From positions 1,583,213 through 1,647,212 of the forward strand of contig JAINUG010000110.1 of the NCBI GenBank assembly GCA_029706075.1: a stretch of 64,000 bases of DNA, written 5' to 3'. This DNA comes from Aldrovandia affinis. Its lineage: Eukaryota > Chordata > Actinopteri > Notacanthiformes > Halosauridae. Shown one piece after another: positions 1 to 11,213 of this stretch. Both the position numbers and the translations under genes were made by a program. The notes under the pieces are model-generated. The model saw only the letters and a list, made by a program, of their open reading frames with translations, was not told the origin of the DNA and did no database searches. Each line of letters begins with the position of its first letter. Positions within the stretch are counted from its first letter, which is position 1.

Positions 1-210
1 AATAAAAAGGTGTGCTTTAGGTCTTCTCAAATTCCAAAATGTAGTTTCAAACCTGGAGGCTTGAACCAAAATAGAAATCTAAGCACTTTTTAGCACATTT
101 GTGGCTTAAAGCTTTTTTGTTGATGTGCGCTTTATTCACGGATCATATGCCATCTTATTAAAGGTCAGATTTCATTTTGACTGGGTAGAATATTCAGTAC
201 CTTTGTGTGG

Positions 211-227
211 ATTTGTTTGTTTGTTTG

Positions 228-275
<48 letters not shown>
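211..275. repeat. (TTTG)n followed by (TG)n microsatellite
   Basis: A short run of TTTG units passes into about 23 uninterrupted TG units. This is a simple-sequence repeat and a likely length-polymorphic marker. His-Thr runs read across it are translation artefacts. Confidence 0.95.
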
Positions 276-276
<1 letters not shown>

Positions 277-1053
277 ATCCAGATCATAGAGCAAGTGGAA
301 GTTGTTGTTAATGTATTGCATAACAGGCTGGTGATACTGTAAAATTCTGTGGCTTTAAGACAAGTCTTCGTGAAAGACACCTGGGCGGTGTGTGCAGTGT
401 GCTAAAACATGTCTACTTTTGTTGTCCCATGCAGTTCCTTGCAGATTCAAACTCCTCTCAGACCATCCGAGGTTGCTTTGATGCTATAAGACTGCACACT
501 AATCTGGTTTGAACATTGTTCTCAAGGAAAATTCAGTACTGGGGAAGTTGTTTTAATTGAACAGTGTGGATTCTGACAAGCCATGAGACATTACTTTGCG
601 CTGCTTTGATATCTAAACCATACAAATTGTTTTGAATATGTTTTCTAAAATTATATCACATCTAGAGTGTCTTTCAAGGCATACAATCTCAAATGAATCT
701 TTCAGGTGTTTTGAATGAAGAAATCAAAGTACAAGGTGTGACAATTATGTTGGTGTATGTAGGTTTTTTGCATATCATGGGCAAAAATGAGACTATACAG
801 TACTTTCATTGTACCCTCTCCTAAATATTAAAATATAGTTTATAGAAGTGCATGCTAAAATATGCAGTCATGTGGCATTTTATATTTCTGAGAATTAAAC
901 ATTTGGTAAACAGCTGCGAATTAAATGGTCACTTGAAAATATTGTTTGTAAAACTATAAACAAAAACATAACAGTGAGTATTTATTTAATGTTCAGTCAA
1001 GTTCTGTATTTCAGAATGTCAAAGTTGGAACCCTAAACTAGCTTATTTACTGT
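276..1053. other. unannotated AT-rich non-coding stretch
   Basis: I see no long open frame, no terminal repeats and no recognisable transposon or RNA gene here. Confidence 0.6.
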
Positions 1054-1280
1054 TATAAGAACATAAGAACATAAGAATACATAATGATGAGAACGGGCCG
1101 TTCTGACCTGGCAAGCTGTTCCAGGCATTGACAACTCTCTGTGTGAAGAAAAACTTCCTAATATCTGTGCGGAATTTGCCGCTTAGATCAGTTCTTCCTT
1201 CCACAATGAACCCCTAAAGCTACCCGGATTCCAACCCACTGATAACAACCTAGAGTTGGTTACCCTGGTTCTGCCACCAA
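1054..1280. repeat. old dispersed vertebrate repeat fragment
   Basis: It starts with tandem ATAAGAAC units and continues through a segment reading roughly 'ttccaggcattgacaactctctgtgtgaag', then ends in an A-run. I recognise this layout (AAGAACATAAGAAC start, then an 'acaactctctgtgtgaagaa' core) from interspersed repeats in many fish and other vertebrate genomes. I cannot assign the family. It is diverged and has no coding capacity. Confidence 0.5.
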
Positions 1281-2747
1281 AAAAAAAAAACTGTCCCAGT
1301 ATTCTAAATAATATGACAAAATAAGATACCAAGAAGTTTCATTTCTCTAAGACGCATGAATGAAGTCTACCATGGGGTATATCAGGGAAATTATGTGCTT
1401 TAATTAAATTGTAAGCTAAATCAGTTTATTATGTATTTAAACAAAAGTAATTTGGGTCTTCCTCAACACTGATTTCATTAGTGTTATTTAATTAAATATG
1501 TTCACACAAAAATGCACTTGACTATCAATTTATGAATGGCTGATAGCTTGTCAATTCAAGAAGAATGGACTGGGAAATTACAAACACAACAAGCTATCAT
1601 TTGGATAAATTGGTTATGTTAATACAGGGAGACACATTTTCACATATGTACTATTTTTATTCAACTGGGGATTTCAACAATTACAGCTAGCTCAATTTCT
1701 TGTGCCATACTTGCGTATATAAAATAGAAACGTTATATTTTATAATGGCCACCGTACCCATTGTACAGATAATGATTTAAATGGCATCTTCAGTATTGGA
1801 CCCATGCTAACATTACTTCTGATAGGTTGGGTTGATATGATGACATATCAGTCATGTGCCAGGAAAGCGACAACTGTGCTTTGTTTTTAATCAACAAATG
1901 TTCATACGACACTGAAGAACATACGTGCGTTAGTCTAGAGTGAAAATGTTGGCTGTGTGGACATTTTTCAAAGTACAAAAGCGAAATTAGTACAAAAGTA
2001 CTAATTTCATAGTCAACTGAAGGGGCACCACCCTAATAAGTATGAAGACATCCTTGAAGCAAATGGTGAAAAATCCACACCACGTACAAACCAACCTGCT
2101 GTTCCATTATTGTTTGCTCAGTTATTTTATAAAGTCAATAAATTCAATAGAGATATCTCGAAAGTAAAATGTGTTTCAATTCACTCAAACTAAGCTACCT
2201 GGTTCATGATTACACTCAGTATTATTAATTCCTTACTATCTGTTTTCTCATGCTATTTTCTCTGTTATTCTAAAAGCTAGAAGCATAGTTGTACTACTGT
2301 GAGTTTGACAGTGATCCAAAGAGAAAGAGATAATTTAATTATGTATATTTATTATTAGATAATAATGAGATACACTTTTAAGATATTGTTATATTGATTA
2401 ATTAATAAGTAGTGATTGTGTATGGCACTAACGTAACATAAATGATGATTACCTGCTGTATGTGATTAAATATACCTTCTAGGAGTGCAATGCATGGCAA
2501 AAGGAGACTTCTAATACCACTGTGATGCAAAATTTTGAGCTTGTGTTAGATTACCTTGAGCAAACTGTCAGACAACTACAGGTAGTGAAAAATAGGGTTC
2601 AACAGGTTAAGCAGATAACATAAAGCTAGAGGAAAGTAAGTTGAAAAATGTTATAAATATTTAATGTTTATTTTTCCTCATCAACTCATCAAACAATGCA
2701 GTTTGCATTTGTGCTGAATTGCAAAAACAAAGGAAAAAAGGAAAGAA
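1281..2747. other. unannotated AT-rich non-coding stretch
   Basis: Only short chance frames occur. No inverted-repeat pair, microsatellite or coding signature is evident. Confidence 0.55.
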
Positions 2748-2754
2748 TTGGCCA

Positions 2755-2820
2755 ACATAGCTAGGGAAATATCTGTTATTGGCATCGGCCCAGAATTTCC
2801 ATATTGGTGCATCCCTAATA
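2755..2820. mobile_element. possible hAT-type terminal fragment
   Basis: The segment ends in 'attggtgcatccctaa'. It resembles the hAT-family terminus 'atcggtgcatctct' seen intact at 14253-14267, preceded by a similar run of 'ccg/atttcc' words. No opposite end is identified, so only a fragment can be claimed. Confidence 0.35.
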
Positions 2821-4763
2821 GTCTGAATCCCAGACGAATTTGGGCCTGTCCAACCTTGTTTTGGGGCCACACGTTATTCAATGAAGAAAACGTACAATTG
2901 ATTCAGTTTCACACATGTTCCCGTTATTTTATTATAGGTAACGGTGGGGCTAAGATAGGCCACAGTACACCATGGCGAGAGCATGATTTACCACCATTGT
3001 TTTGTCATCGTGAGACGTCTAATTTAAGCCACTGGGTAATTGGATTTATCTCGCTCTCAGGCCATGATAGTAAACGCTCATTTAGCTAGAGCATCCTTAT
3101 CAAATCAGATTTCTTTAATCAGCTGTTCAAAGACGTTTGTCCCGCTAATCCTTCTCTGTCACCTGGGAAACCACTGTGGCCAGCAGCACTGGATGGGAGA
3201 CCAGTCGGAGAGACAGAGGGGATTAAATGAGCTTCTCATTCGAAACATATGGTGGTGTCTGCCGGGAATGATCCATTCACAAGGGAGAGTCAGAGCTGTT
3301 CTGAGCAGGTCCAGATGACTGTGACACGGCCCTATCTCCTGCTTTTGCCAGGACGTTTACGCAAAGGTCTATTCATACTTCAAAATATACACAAAACTTT
3401 CAATTTAAATGAACAGCTTGATAGATTGAATTTACAGTAGCATCAATTATGTCCACAGTGATGATAAAGATTTACATCATAAGGTGTACTGTAGTTGATT
3501 GTTTGCCTGAAAGTAATTTATTTTTAGTTTTGATATGAAGGACTGATATGATAAATCGGTCCATGTATAATGGTGTAACAGTCAATATATAATAAATAAT
3601 TTGCAAAACAAAATCATGAAAGACAGTGTAATGGGCGTCTCCCTGGCTGATGTAATATCTGGTATTTTAAAAAAAGGTTTTAAGATTCGGAATGCACATT
3701 AATAAAATGTTTTCAACACAATTCAGGAACCACATACACCTTCGTGACATGAAAGTGGGCCCTGTTGCTTAGCTCCTGTTTATGCCGGTTGACCAATGTA
3801 ATAATTATGATTTGAAATCATTCAGCTGGTGCAGTTGATTGCCACCTCATCCACCAAAGAGCCAATCAGAGGTATTAACAGCTTAAGATTTTTCCACTTT
3901 CCTAATTGTATTAATTCCTGACTTTATTGCCTGTGCCTCAGTAAGGCCTGACAATAAAAATCTGTGAAGTATTGGGGATTATTATATTTAATGAGAAAGG
4001 GGGGAATTCTTGGTTTCTCCAGTACACCTTTCAATGCATTTATAGGTCAGAGATTCAAGTGTCTTCAGGTCAGCTTTGAGTGAATTATATGCAGTTGTGG
4101 ACAGCATAAGTCACATGAATCCCATCAGGCTAAAACTGACCCTGCATTTGCATGTGGAATGATCCATCTGTTAACAGTTCAACTTTGATATTTTATTTGT
4201 TTTCAGTTTTGTTATTTGTCATATTATTTGTTATAAGATGTGTTATTTATTGGGATTGCACCACTCTCACACATTTAAAAATGTAATATTTAGATTATAT
4301 TCCTAAAAATGATGAAAACACTTTTTTTAATAGAGAGTCACACCTTCATTTAGCCAATCCCATGGCTCGCTTATTCTGCATTGTCTATGGATGACACAAA
4401 TGTTTGCAGATGTTTTATTTTCAAAGACATTGGATGTGCTGTCCTATCATTAGAATAGTCATGTATTTTGAAATCATTAACGCTGCCACATAAATCATGC
4501 CTATTTGTTAGCCTGTGCTGTGGAAATGAATTTTCCATTTGGGGCAGCTCCTTATGATATTATGCTTATATTGAAAGATATCAAACTCATTCGCCTGTCA
4601 AATGGACGTTAGATGTTGTTATAATTAGGTTTAATGGTCTTGAAATAAGAAATCTGTTTTTGCTTATTACTTTCGGTTCCATCTGGCTTACAAGAGGGTA
4701 TGCACAACTGACCGTGGGGCAGAGAGATTTCCTGATTTGACACATTCTGCATAAAATCATATA
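2821..4763. other. unannotated stretch, partly GC-richer at 3120-3340
   Basis: Several overlapping small frames occur at 2748-3440 on both strands. None resembles a known protein or is flanked by convincing splice sites. The 3120-3340 part is less AT-rich and could be unique conserved non-coding DNA, but the sequence alone does not show that. Confidence 0.4.
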
Positions 4764-5235
4764 CAAGTAACTGCAAAAATAAAGGAAACACTTGAGTAAA
4801 TGAGGGATACTGCCAGCTCTGTTGTGGTGTGGGGTGCATTTTCCTGGCATGGTTTAGGTCGACTCAATCCCTTGAAGGACAAGGTAAATTCCAATAAATA
4901 CCATCCTATGGTGAAGCATTTCTGTCTTGATTGGAGTGGGCTCTTCCAGCATAACAATGGCCCTGTTCACAGGGCACGAGTGGTCACTAATTGGTTTGAG
5001 GGGCATGAAAATGATGTAAACCATATACCATGGCCATTTCAGTTACCATATCTCAACCCAATTGATTGGATGAAACCAAATGATGGAATTTCTTATGGAA
5101 GAATGGTGTTTCATAGACTTCCAGACACTTGTAGAATCTAGGCCAAGGCACATCGAAGCTGTTCTGGTGGCTCGTGGTGGCCCAACACCCTATGAAGACA
5201 CAATGTTGATGTTTCCTTTATTTTGCCAGTGACTG
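4764..5235 (+). mobile_element. Tc1-like element, internally deleted copy (472 bp)
   Basis: The copy is bounded by TA dinucleotides (4762-4763 and 5236-5237). Its ends are inverted: 'aagtaactgcaaaaataaag' on the left and the matching 'ctttattttgccagtgact' on the right. It retains the C-terminal part of a Tc1 transposase and lacks the N-terminal DNA-binding half. A second member of the family lies at 35213-35692 and a remnant at 16078-16222. Confidence 0.85.
4800..5195 (+). pseudogene. Tc1 transposase C-terminal remnant
   Basis: A plus-strand frame encodes a recognisable stretch of Tc1/mariner DDE transposase. It includes the VVVWGAFSWHGLG strand, the segment around the second catalytic Asp (here HNNGPVHRARVV, with the Asp replaced) and the region before the catalytic Glu (LPYLNPID instead of SPDLNPIE). 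A downstream out-of-frame piece matches the family C-terminus (IEAVLVARGGP). Both catalytic positions are damaged and the frame breaks at about 5140, so this is a dead copy. It lies inside the 4764-5235 element. Confidence 0.8.
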
Positions 5236-5247
5236 TATATGTAAATA

Positions 5248-5453
5248 CAGTGGATATAAAAAGTATTCACCCCTTTGTCATTTTTCACATTTTATTTTCT
5301 TACCCCATGGAATCAAAATTGATTTATTTGGGATTGGGATTGCCACTGATCAACACAAAATACTCTATAATATCAAACAAAAACAACTATAATGCTTTTT
5401 CTTTATTAATTACAAATCAAAAACATATATATGCATACTTTTTATAACCACTG
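5248..5453. mobile_element. Tc1-type MITE, 'ATAAAAAGTATTCACCC' family, 206 bp
   Basis: It is flanked by TA on both sides and has inverted ends ('cagtggatataaaaagtat' against 'tactttttataaccactg'). It has no coding capacity and starts 12 bp after the preceding Tc1 derivative. Relatives lie at 18946-19068, 33809-33942, 35696-36205 and 49699-49852. The larger 35696 copy carries transposase remnants, which marks the family as derived from a Tc1 transposon. Confidence 0.85.
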
Positions 5454-5489
5454 TATATGTATGTATTTGATTTTATATCAAGTACAGTA

Positions 5490-5960
5490 CATTGTTTTTG
5501 CGAGCTCATTTAGCTAGCTGCCTAGATGAACTACCTAATGATGCATAAAATGATGAATTTTTTTAATGTCAACATGTCTGGCTAGTCAAATCTGGCAAGC
5601 TAGCTGCGGCTGCCCTGGTGGTATTAAATAATTTCTTGCAAATGTTTTTTGGTTAGCAATGGCTAGTAAGTCAGCTAGCTCTCTCGCTTAATGTTTTGTG
5701 TACTAATAAGATACTAGCCAGACTTGGTATCAAGCTATGCAATAACTTATGTGACAAACAAGTGTTAGAGGAGCTAGCTAGCTAGTACTAAGTACTCCAG
5801 ATGTATTCTACCTCTACACCTACTGTATAGATTGAAGTTACAAATAACTTATCACACAAAGCAATTTGGTGTGGGCATCACTGTAGCCCAGTTTGTTGAA
5901 AAAGGTAGAAGTTACAGAATCTAGCTAACTAGCAATCATACATACAATACATATCTGTGT
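5490..5960. other. AT-rich stretch with repeated GCTAGCTA words
   Basis: The octamer-like word gctagcta/tagctagc recurs many times (for example near 5512, 5593, 5680 and 5773). No gene or element boundary was found. Similar words recur at 10370-10500, 39210-39235 and 45735-45745. Confidence 0.5.
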
Positions 5961-6336
5961 ACGTTAGAAAACGATTCCACTAAGTTATTGCAATCTTTTG
6001 ATCCAAGCAAACAAGTCCTGTTGCTTTAGCAAACTACCACACAGGCTTTCAGATCGATTGTCTGGACACTAATTTTGTAACTTGACAGATCTGCAGATGA
6101 GCTGCCACTGTCAGTTTGAATTTGGAATCATGATTGTACAAATGAGAAGTAGTTCCGGTGCCGAATTAATGTTGATTCTTGTTTATGCAACGTGTGTCTT
6201 CGGGGGAATTAATATGGAACTTTTTTTTAGAAGTGAAAAGGATTTACCCGTGCATATACGTACATGATATATACGCACGGCTGTTAGCCAATCAGAATCA
6301 AGTATTCAACTAAGCCATGGTATATATAATATATAG

Positions 6337-6425
6337 TAGGGCTGTCAAGTGATTAAATTTTTTCCTATTAGTTGATCTAATTGGTTGATCATGGATGCGG
6401 GTTTGCTTTATGAATTTATCCATTT
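6337..6425. mobile_element. fragment starting 'tagggctgtcaagtgatta'
   Basis: The start resembles the termini of fish non-autonomous hAT-like repeats that begin TAGGGCTGTCAA. I could not locate an opposite terminus, so the extent and class are uncertain. Confidence 0.35.
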
Positions 6426-6863
6426 CCAAACACCTTAAAATTATATTCCAAAGGGAAATATTTGACTGAAGTTATATTAATCACAGCAACTTCTTAACTT
6501 GAGTGATGATACACCAGGAACGTTTAACATAATGTTACCTTTATTACACAAGAGGTTCAGCTAAAGACTCTTGATGTTGAAAATGATCTGTATCTAAAAA
6601 TGTAGCTTTAGCTATTGGTCTTATGTCAAATAACATTAGCGGGTGTGCTCACGCTGAGGACATATGCTAATTTAATGATGAAACATTTGACCAGTTAGAG
6701 ATCATAAAGAACAAGGATTACTTCATTCACAAGCTGTATTGTATTCGTCGTCTTTAGGCTTTCTGGTATCTGTCACGTTTCCCTAGGTGTGTGGGTATTT
6801 TATGTTTTCCTGCCACTTAGTGCCACATAGTCTATGCGCAACCAGCATTTCAGTTTTCAGGTA

Positions 6864-6927
6864 CTAATAATAAATTGGATTTATAGAGCGCTTCTCATCT
6901 GCCGAGACAAATCTCGAAGCGCTTGAC
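6864..6927. repeat. 'ttatagagcgcttctc' hairpin-like repeat fragment
   Basis: A short segment has inverted words, 'agcgcttctc' and 'cgaagcgct', preceded by 'aataataaattggattta'. This resembles a widespread fish repeat ('ttatatagcgcttttc...aagcgcttta'). Only a fragment is present. Confidence 0.4.
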
Positions 6928-7985
6928 GTGTACAAATAAGTTATCTATTGAAGTATGAAATGCGAGCAGACTTTTTTCATTACATATGATTGCAAGTGTG
7001 TGTGAAAATAAGATTTATTTTTTTAATCAGGCTTTTTCATTTTATGTCAGTGTTAATTTTTTATGTTCAAAGGTTTTCTTCATTTTTCTAAACTATATTC
7101 ATAATTACTCATTCTACCTGTTTGTTGCCCCGATACCACTTATGGCCCTGGTAGGGCCATGTCTATTTAAATCCTCGTTGAAGGGATGGGAAGGTCCCTC
7201 TCGCTTCCCTCTTGGTGTTATTGAATATTTTTGGACTTTTAAATATGTTATGAGAAATAATTTTTCATGTTTGTAATAAGAACAATTTTTTCCACAATCC
7301 GTGGAAGCTAATGAGAAATGTTTGAAGAGGATAATGGAGAAAAATTATTCAGTAAATGCTTCAGCAGGGGTCCCCAATTACTTTCCACCATTGGCCAGTT
7401 TCAAAGAATTATGTGAAGCCGCCCAAGAATGTTCAATGGCGTGGTTCCAAACCCCTTTCCCCTAATTTGTCTCTTAAAACCAATAAATTAATGTACTTAC
7501 CTGCTATCCAGTAGGCAAAGCTACATGCAAGAAATCTTCTCAAATCTAGCTGATTATTGCAGTGGGTAGCAGTGCATGTTACCTGCTGCATTTGAATACA
7601 ATAATAGAAACAGCAACTAGTCAGTAATGAAATTCAGTGTATGATGCACTTTTTGATAGAAAAACAAACTACCAAAACTGCTTGCTCTAGAGGCCTGCCA
7701 TTCTGCCCCTTCATGTGAGCCACATGGCTGGCCGTTGATAATTGCACATATGGAAAAGAGATCTAAAGTGTGTGTGAAAGACAGGAGTGGATTAACTGTG
7801 GCATTTCCACAGGTGGTGGAAATAAGTGAATAAAAGGAAGGAGCTAGCTTTGATTTGCAACAAGTGAATGTTTATAGATTTTTTAGCAGGTGCAAAAGTG
7901 CAATTTCCGAAATGTTTTCTTATCAATTGCAGATCTTTACACCTACCAGTATCAGTGAATATCAGTATATATTCACTTCTTGTGA
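6928..7985. other. unannotated AT-rich non-coding stretch
   Basis: No credible gene, RNA or bounded mobile element is seen. The small frames at 6986-7276 and 7792-8013 lack any recognisable family features. Confidence 0.5.
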
Positions 7986-8190
7986 ACGGCAGTGGCTCAG
8001 TGGTTAGTGACACGGGCTGGCAAGTGGAGGGTTGCTGGTTCGAATCACAGGAAGGCCAACTGAAAAAACTCCTAACTGCTCCATGGGCGTCATACTATGG
8101 CTGACACTGCGCTCTGACCTCTCTTAGGAGAGATATGCAGAAAGACAAATTCCAATTACACTTGTGTAACATGGCAATAAAGAATATTAA
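7986..8190 (+). mobile_element. tRNA-derived SINE
   Basis: The head has an RNA polymerase III A box-like 'tggctcagtggttag' and a B box-like 'ggttcgaatc' with tRNA-like spacing. A tRNA-unrelated body follows and the 3' end is 'ggcaataaagaatatt', an L2-style tail. It is non-coding and mobilised by a partner LINE. No clear target duplication was found. Confidence 0.8.
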
Positions 8191-10132
8191 AGAATATGAA
8201 ATGGATTGTGATGAAAAATTAAAAACACTTGCATTTATGGTGGTCGGTCCGTGTATGAAATGAAAAACCACAAACAGCAGTTTATTATCTAGAATATTAT
8301 CTATTTTTTATATTGGTTGTTGACGTACAACACCTAAAATGCAAAAATGGATAAAATAATAATTATAAAATGTAAATTTTAAGAATTTGGACTGCCTAAG
8401 GTAGGTTACGGTTTTCATCCGGAAGTAATTCTGTAACTTGCATGCTTTTTATATTGGTGAGATGTTTTCCTTTCTGATAGCCTATAACCTAAAGCCTAAG
8501 CCTAGGCTACTGCTCGTAAAAATAAAATCATTAGCCTGTTCTCACAGGCCATGTCCTTACTGGAACCCTTTCCGACATAATAGAGGACATGTTAAGGAAA
8601 AATGTGACTCATGCTGAGATTGTAGAGCACCTGACTCAAATCAGTGTCAGATGAGGATGTTTTATCATGAGCGTTAGAAGGTTTTGTGCCAATCACATTC
8701 TCAAGTGGGGGATTTCTGATGCTCAGCTGGGAATTGTGGTGTCAATAGCAAGAAATTAGGTAGGCCAGGTTTTCATACCCATATTAACCACCTAACCATC
8801 TTTTCTAAAAATTGTGTTGACTTGTAGACTACATTTGATTCATGCATATTTTATTTAGACCGGCCATTTCTATAAGAAGGACAGCAACTTAAATATATAT
8901 ATACATTTTTTTTTTTAATGTTTAAAAAGATGAAAAGTAAACGACTAGCTATGAAGCTAATTAACACTAGTATAAAAACACAATTACAATACAACAGTAA
9001 GACACTGAGTTTGCGTTAGATGCGTACTGAGTACATGACAGTGTCATCTGCATTCATTTGGGTTTCAACTTCAGGACATACAAGTGGCAGGTCACAATTG
9101 AAATAACCTGTTGATTGTTAATGTGTTAGCAATGTAATTTTAATTGTAATTAATTTTTGTAGGCTAACTGTCTTTGTTCTCATGCACGCTGACTGCCGAA
9201 ACGCAACCATGCGTTCAAAGATCTGACTGCTAGATGCTGTCCTTCTTTGTATGTACATTTATTAACTAACTAACTAAACTGTTGCAGAGCTGTGCAAGTG
9301 GCGTAATTGAGCCCTGCGTGTGGCCAGTGCATCACCTATTGAGGATCACTACTACAGAGACAGCAGCATGATTGAAATTAAATTCTGTTTTGGAAAAAAT
9401 CTGAGCCCACATTCATCCTTCACAATCCAAGTCTTCATTACAATAAACTCAAAAGCACTCAAATGAAAGCATTCATTTGTGGTAATCTGGAGGATAAAGC
9501 ACATAATTATATTAATTTGTTCCGCTTATTTGGGTGATTGTTTCTGCAGAACTATGCGAGTCAGTCACTCATAGGCTAATGCATTTTGATACTGAATAAT
9601 TCCACTCCAAAAATATGAAATCTAAAAGATTTACCAAATTGGTTGGCAGACTAAAGTTACCGGATATCTGAGAGGTGGCTACTTGAATGAGCAATAAACA
9701 CAGCGTAAGTGGCGATACCGCCAATGTATAGTCCATTGGCTCTGGTAATGACTCGAGTCCAGTCAGTACAAAACAGTCTCTGTCTTGGCTGATTTCTTCT
9801 AGCACTAGGCAATGAGAGCTAAATTTCACTGGCGAGCCTAATAGACATTAACTTACTCCGGGCAAGATAATTATAGAGAGTCCAACAATTAATATATGAA
9901 TGGGTTTTTACTGCAGATTGATGAAGTTCCAGTTACACAGGAGTATCTGGTTTCAATGGCAGCAGTGAAATGGCTGGGAAAGGAAAGAGTGGAAAGTGTG
10001 ATAAAATTAGAAGGAAAAGTTAGGGTAGTGGTGATGTCATTGGACTTTTGATGAAGGTGGATCTGATTCTGAATTGGAAGTGCCAAGCACAAGGTGCATT
10101 TCGATGAGTGCCTTTCACACACCTTTGATTTA
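8191..10132. other. unannotated AT-rich non-coding stretch
   Basis: Nothing beyond short chance frames and A/T runs (8898-8920) is apparent. Confidence 0.5.
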
Positions 10133-10252
10133 CACTACCGGTCAAAAGTTTTAGAACACCCCCTTTTTCCAGTTTTTACTGAAATTTAAGTCCAGTGAAT
10201 AACCTGAAATGGTACAAAGGTAAGCGGTAAAATATAAAAACAATGTGGATCC
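10133..10252. mobile_element. Tc1-type terminal fragment ('ctaccggtcaaaagtttt')
   Basis: Preceded by TA, it begins with a classical fish Tc1 terminus and continues into 'aataacctgaaatggtacaa', a block found again as the inverted ends of 38400-39026. The rest of the element is absent. Confidence 0.7.
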
Positions 10253-11057
10253 ATCACATTTTACATTTGGCAAGAAGAGGACTACAACCTCTGTGAAGCA
10301 AATAGTTGTGAAGAAAAAAATGACATTAGCTAGATGGATATAACAATAAAAATATATCAATAACACTAGCTAAGTTACACTATCTTGTCAAACTCCACAA
10401 TTAGCTCATTGTTAGTTAGCAGATGTGCTTGCTAAGATTGACACTTACAGTAACTGACTGTAGTTAACATAGCTAGCTGACTTTGGCTAGCTAACATTGC
10501 AAAACATGGATTAAGATGTGCATCACTAAGTTACACTTGTCAGCCAATTGTCCTCTATGCCTTGATGCTTAAGGTGCTTTATCCAGTTCGGTTTTGATGT
10601 GAGTAAGAATATATGTAATACTTGTCTGTCAGTGAAAGCTTTCCGTAGTTGATCCGGTTAATTGGATTGTCATTCGACCTTGGAATTCTGGAAATTCTGA
10701 GGGCTGGAAAGAATGGTAGCAAAAACAAATGTGGGCAGTAGTGGAATTGCTCATTTCGTCCGTCACAAACGGAATATATCTTGCCTCTGCCCAGTTTGGT
10801 AGTTTCACGGTCCACAATAAATACTTTTGTGTCAGCTGTTTGTGATTTGGGCAGTGCAATAGGGCGTGACAGTAAAAAAATGTGGCACTGTGCAAGTTTC
10901 TGTCTGCCAACCAGAACACCTCTTAGGCTGCGGCCACACAAATATTTTGCATCCGTCAAAAAGGTATTGAGCTAATGCATTCTCAATGAGGTTCATGCCT
11001 TGATGGACGACAGAGAGAGTGAAGGACTATCCGTTATATTTTCTCCGTTGCACCGGT
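10253..11057. other. unannotated stretch; GCTAGC words and two overlapping minus frames
   Basis: Overlapping minus-strand frames of 126 and 96 codons occur at 10579-10959. I recognise no domain in either, and their overlap in different frames argues against both being real. 'aggctgcggccacac' at 10926 looks like a transposon terminus, but no partner was found. Confidence 0.35.
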
Positions 11058-11213
11058 GAATCTTCCTTGGGGAGTGTACAGATTTCCCTGCATGAAAGCG
11101 AATCTATACATTCCCCATCATGCAAAGAAATCTGTAGATTCCCAGAGGAACCTGTAAATTCACCTGTGCGACGGGGAATCTATATATTCCCTGCGGGGAA
11201 TCTGTAAATTCCC
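11058..11213. repeat. imperfect array of short palindromes (GGGAATCTRTAnATTCCC type)
   Basis: Six or seven diverged copies of an 18-19 nt near-palindrome follow one another at about 20-28 nt spacing. The last two copies ('gggaatctatatattccc' at 11174 and 'gggaatctgtaaattccc' at 11196) are cleanest. Each half reads GGGAAT and ATTCCC. No coding role is apparent; the 62-codon frame across it is a by-product of the repeats. Confidence 0.65.

Noticed and set aside
165..380. Frame with a His-Thr run
   Set aside because: It is created by the (TG)n microsatellite.
3165..3225. 'ctggatgggagacc' resembling part of 5S rRNA
   Set aside because: Only about 14 bases match; the rest of the 5S promoter and gene is absent, so no 5S-derived SINE can be claimed.
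10579..10959. 126-codon minus-strand frame
   Set aside because: It overlaps another minus frame, has no recognisable domain and sits in repeat-rich DNA.
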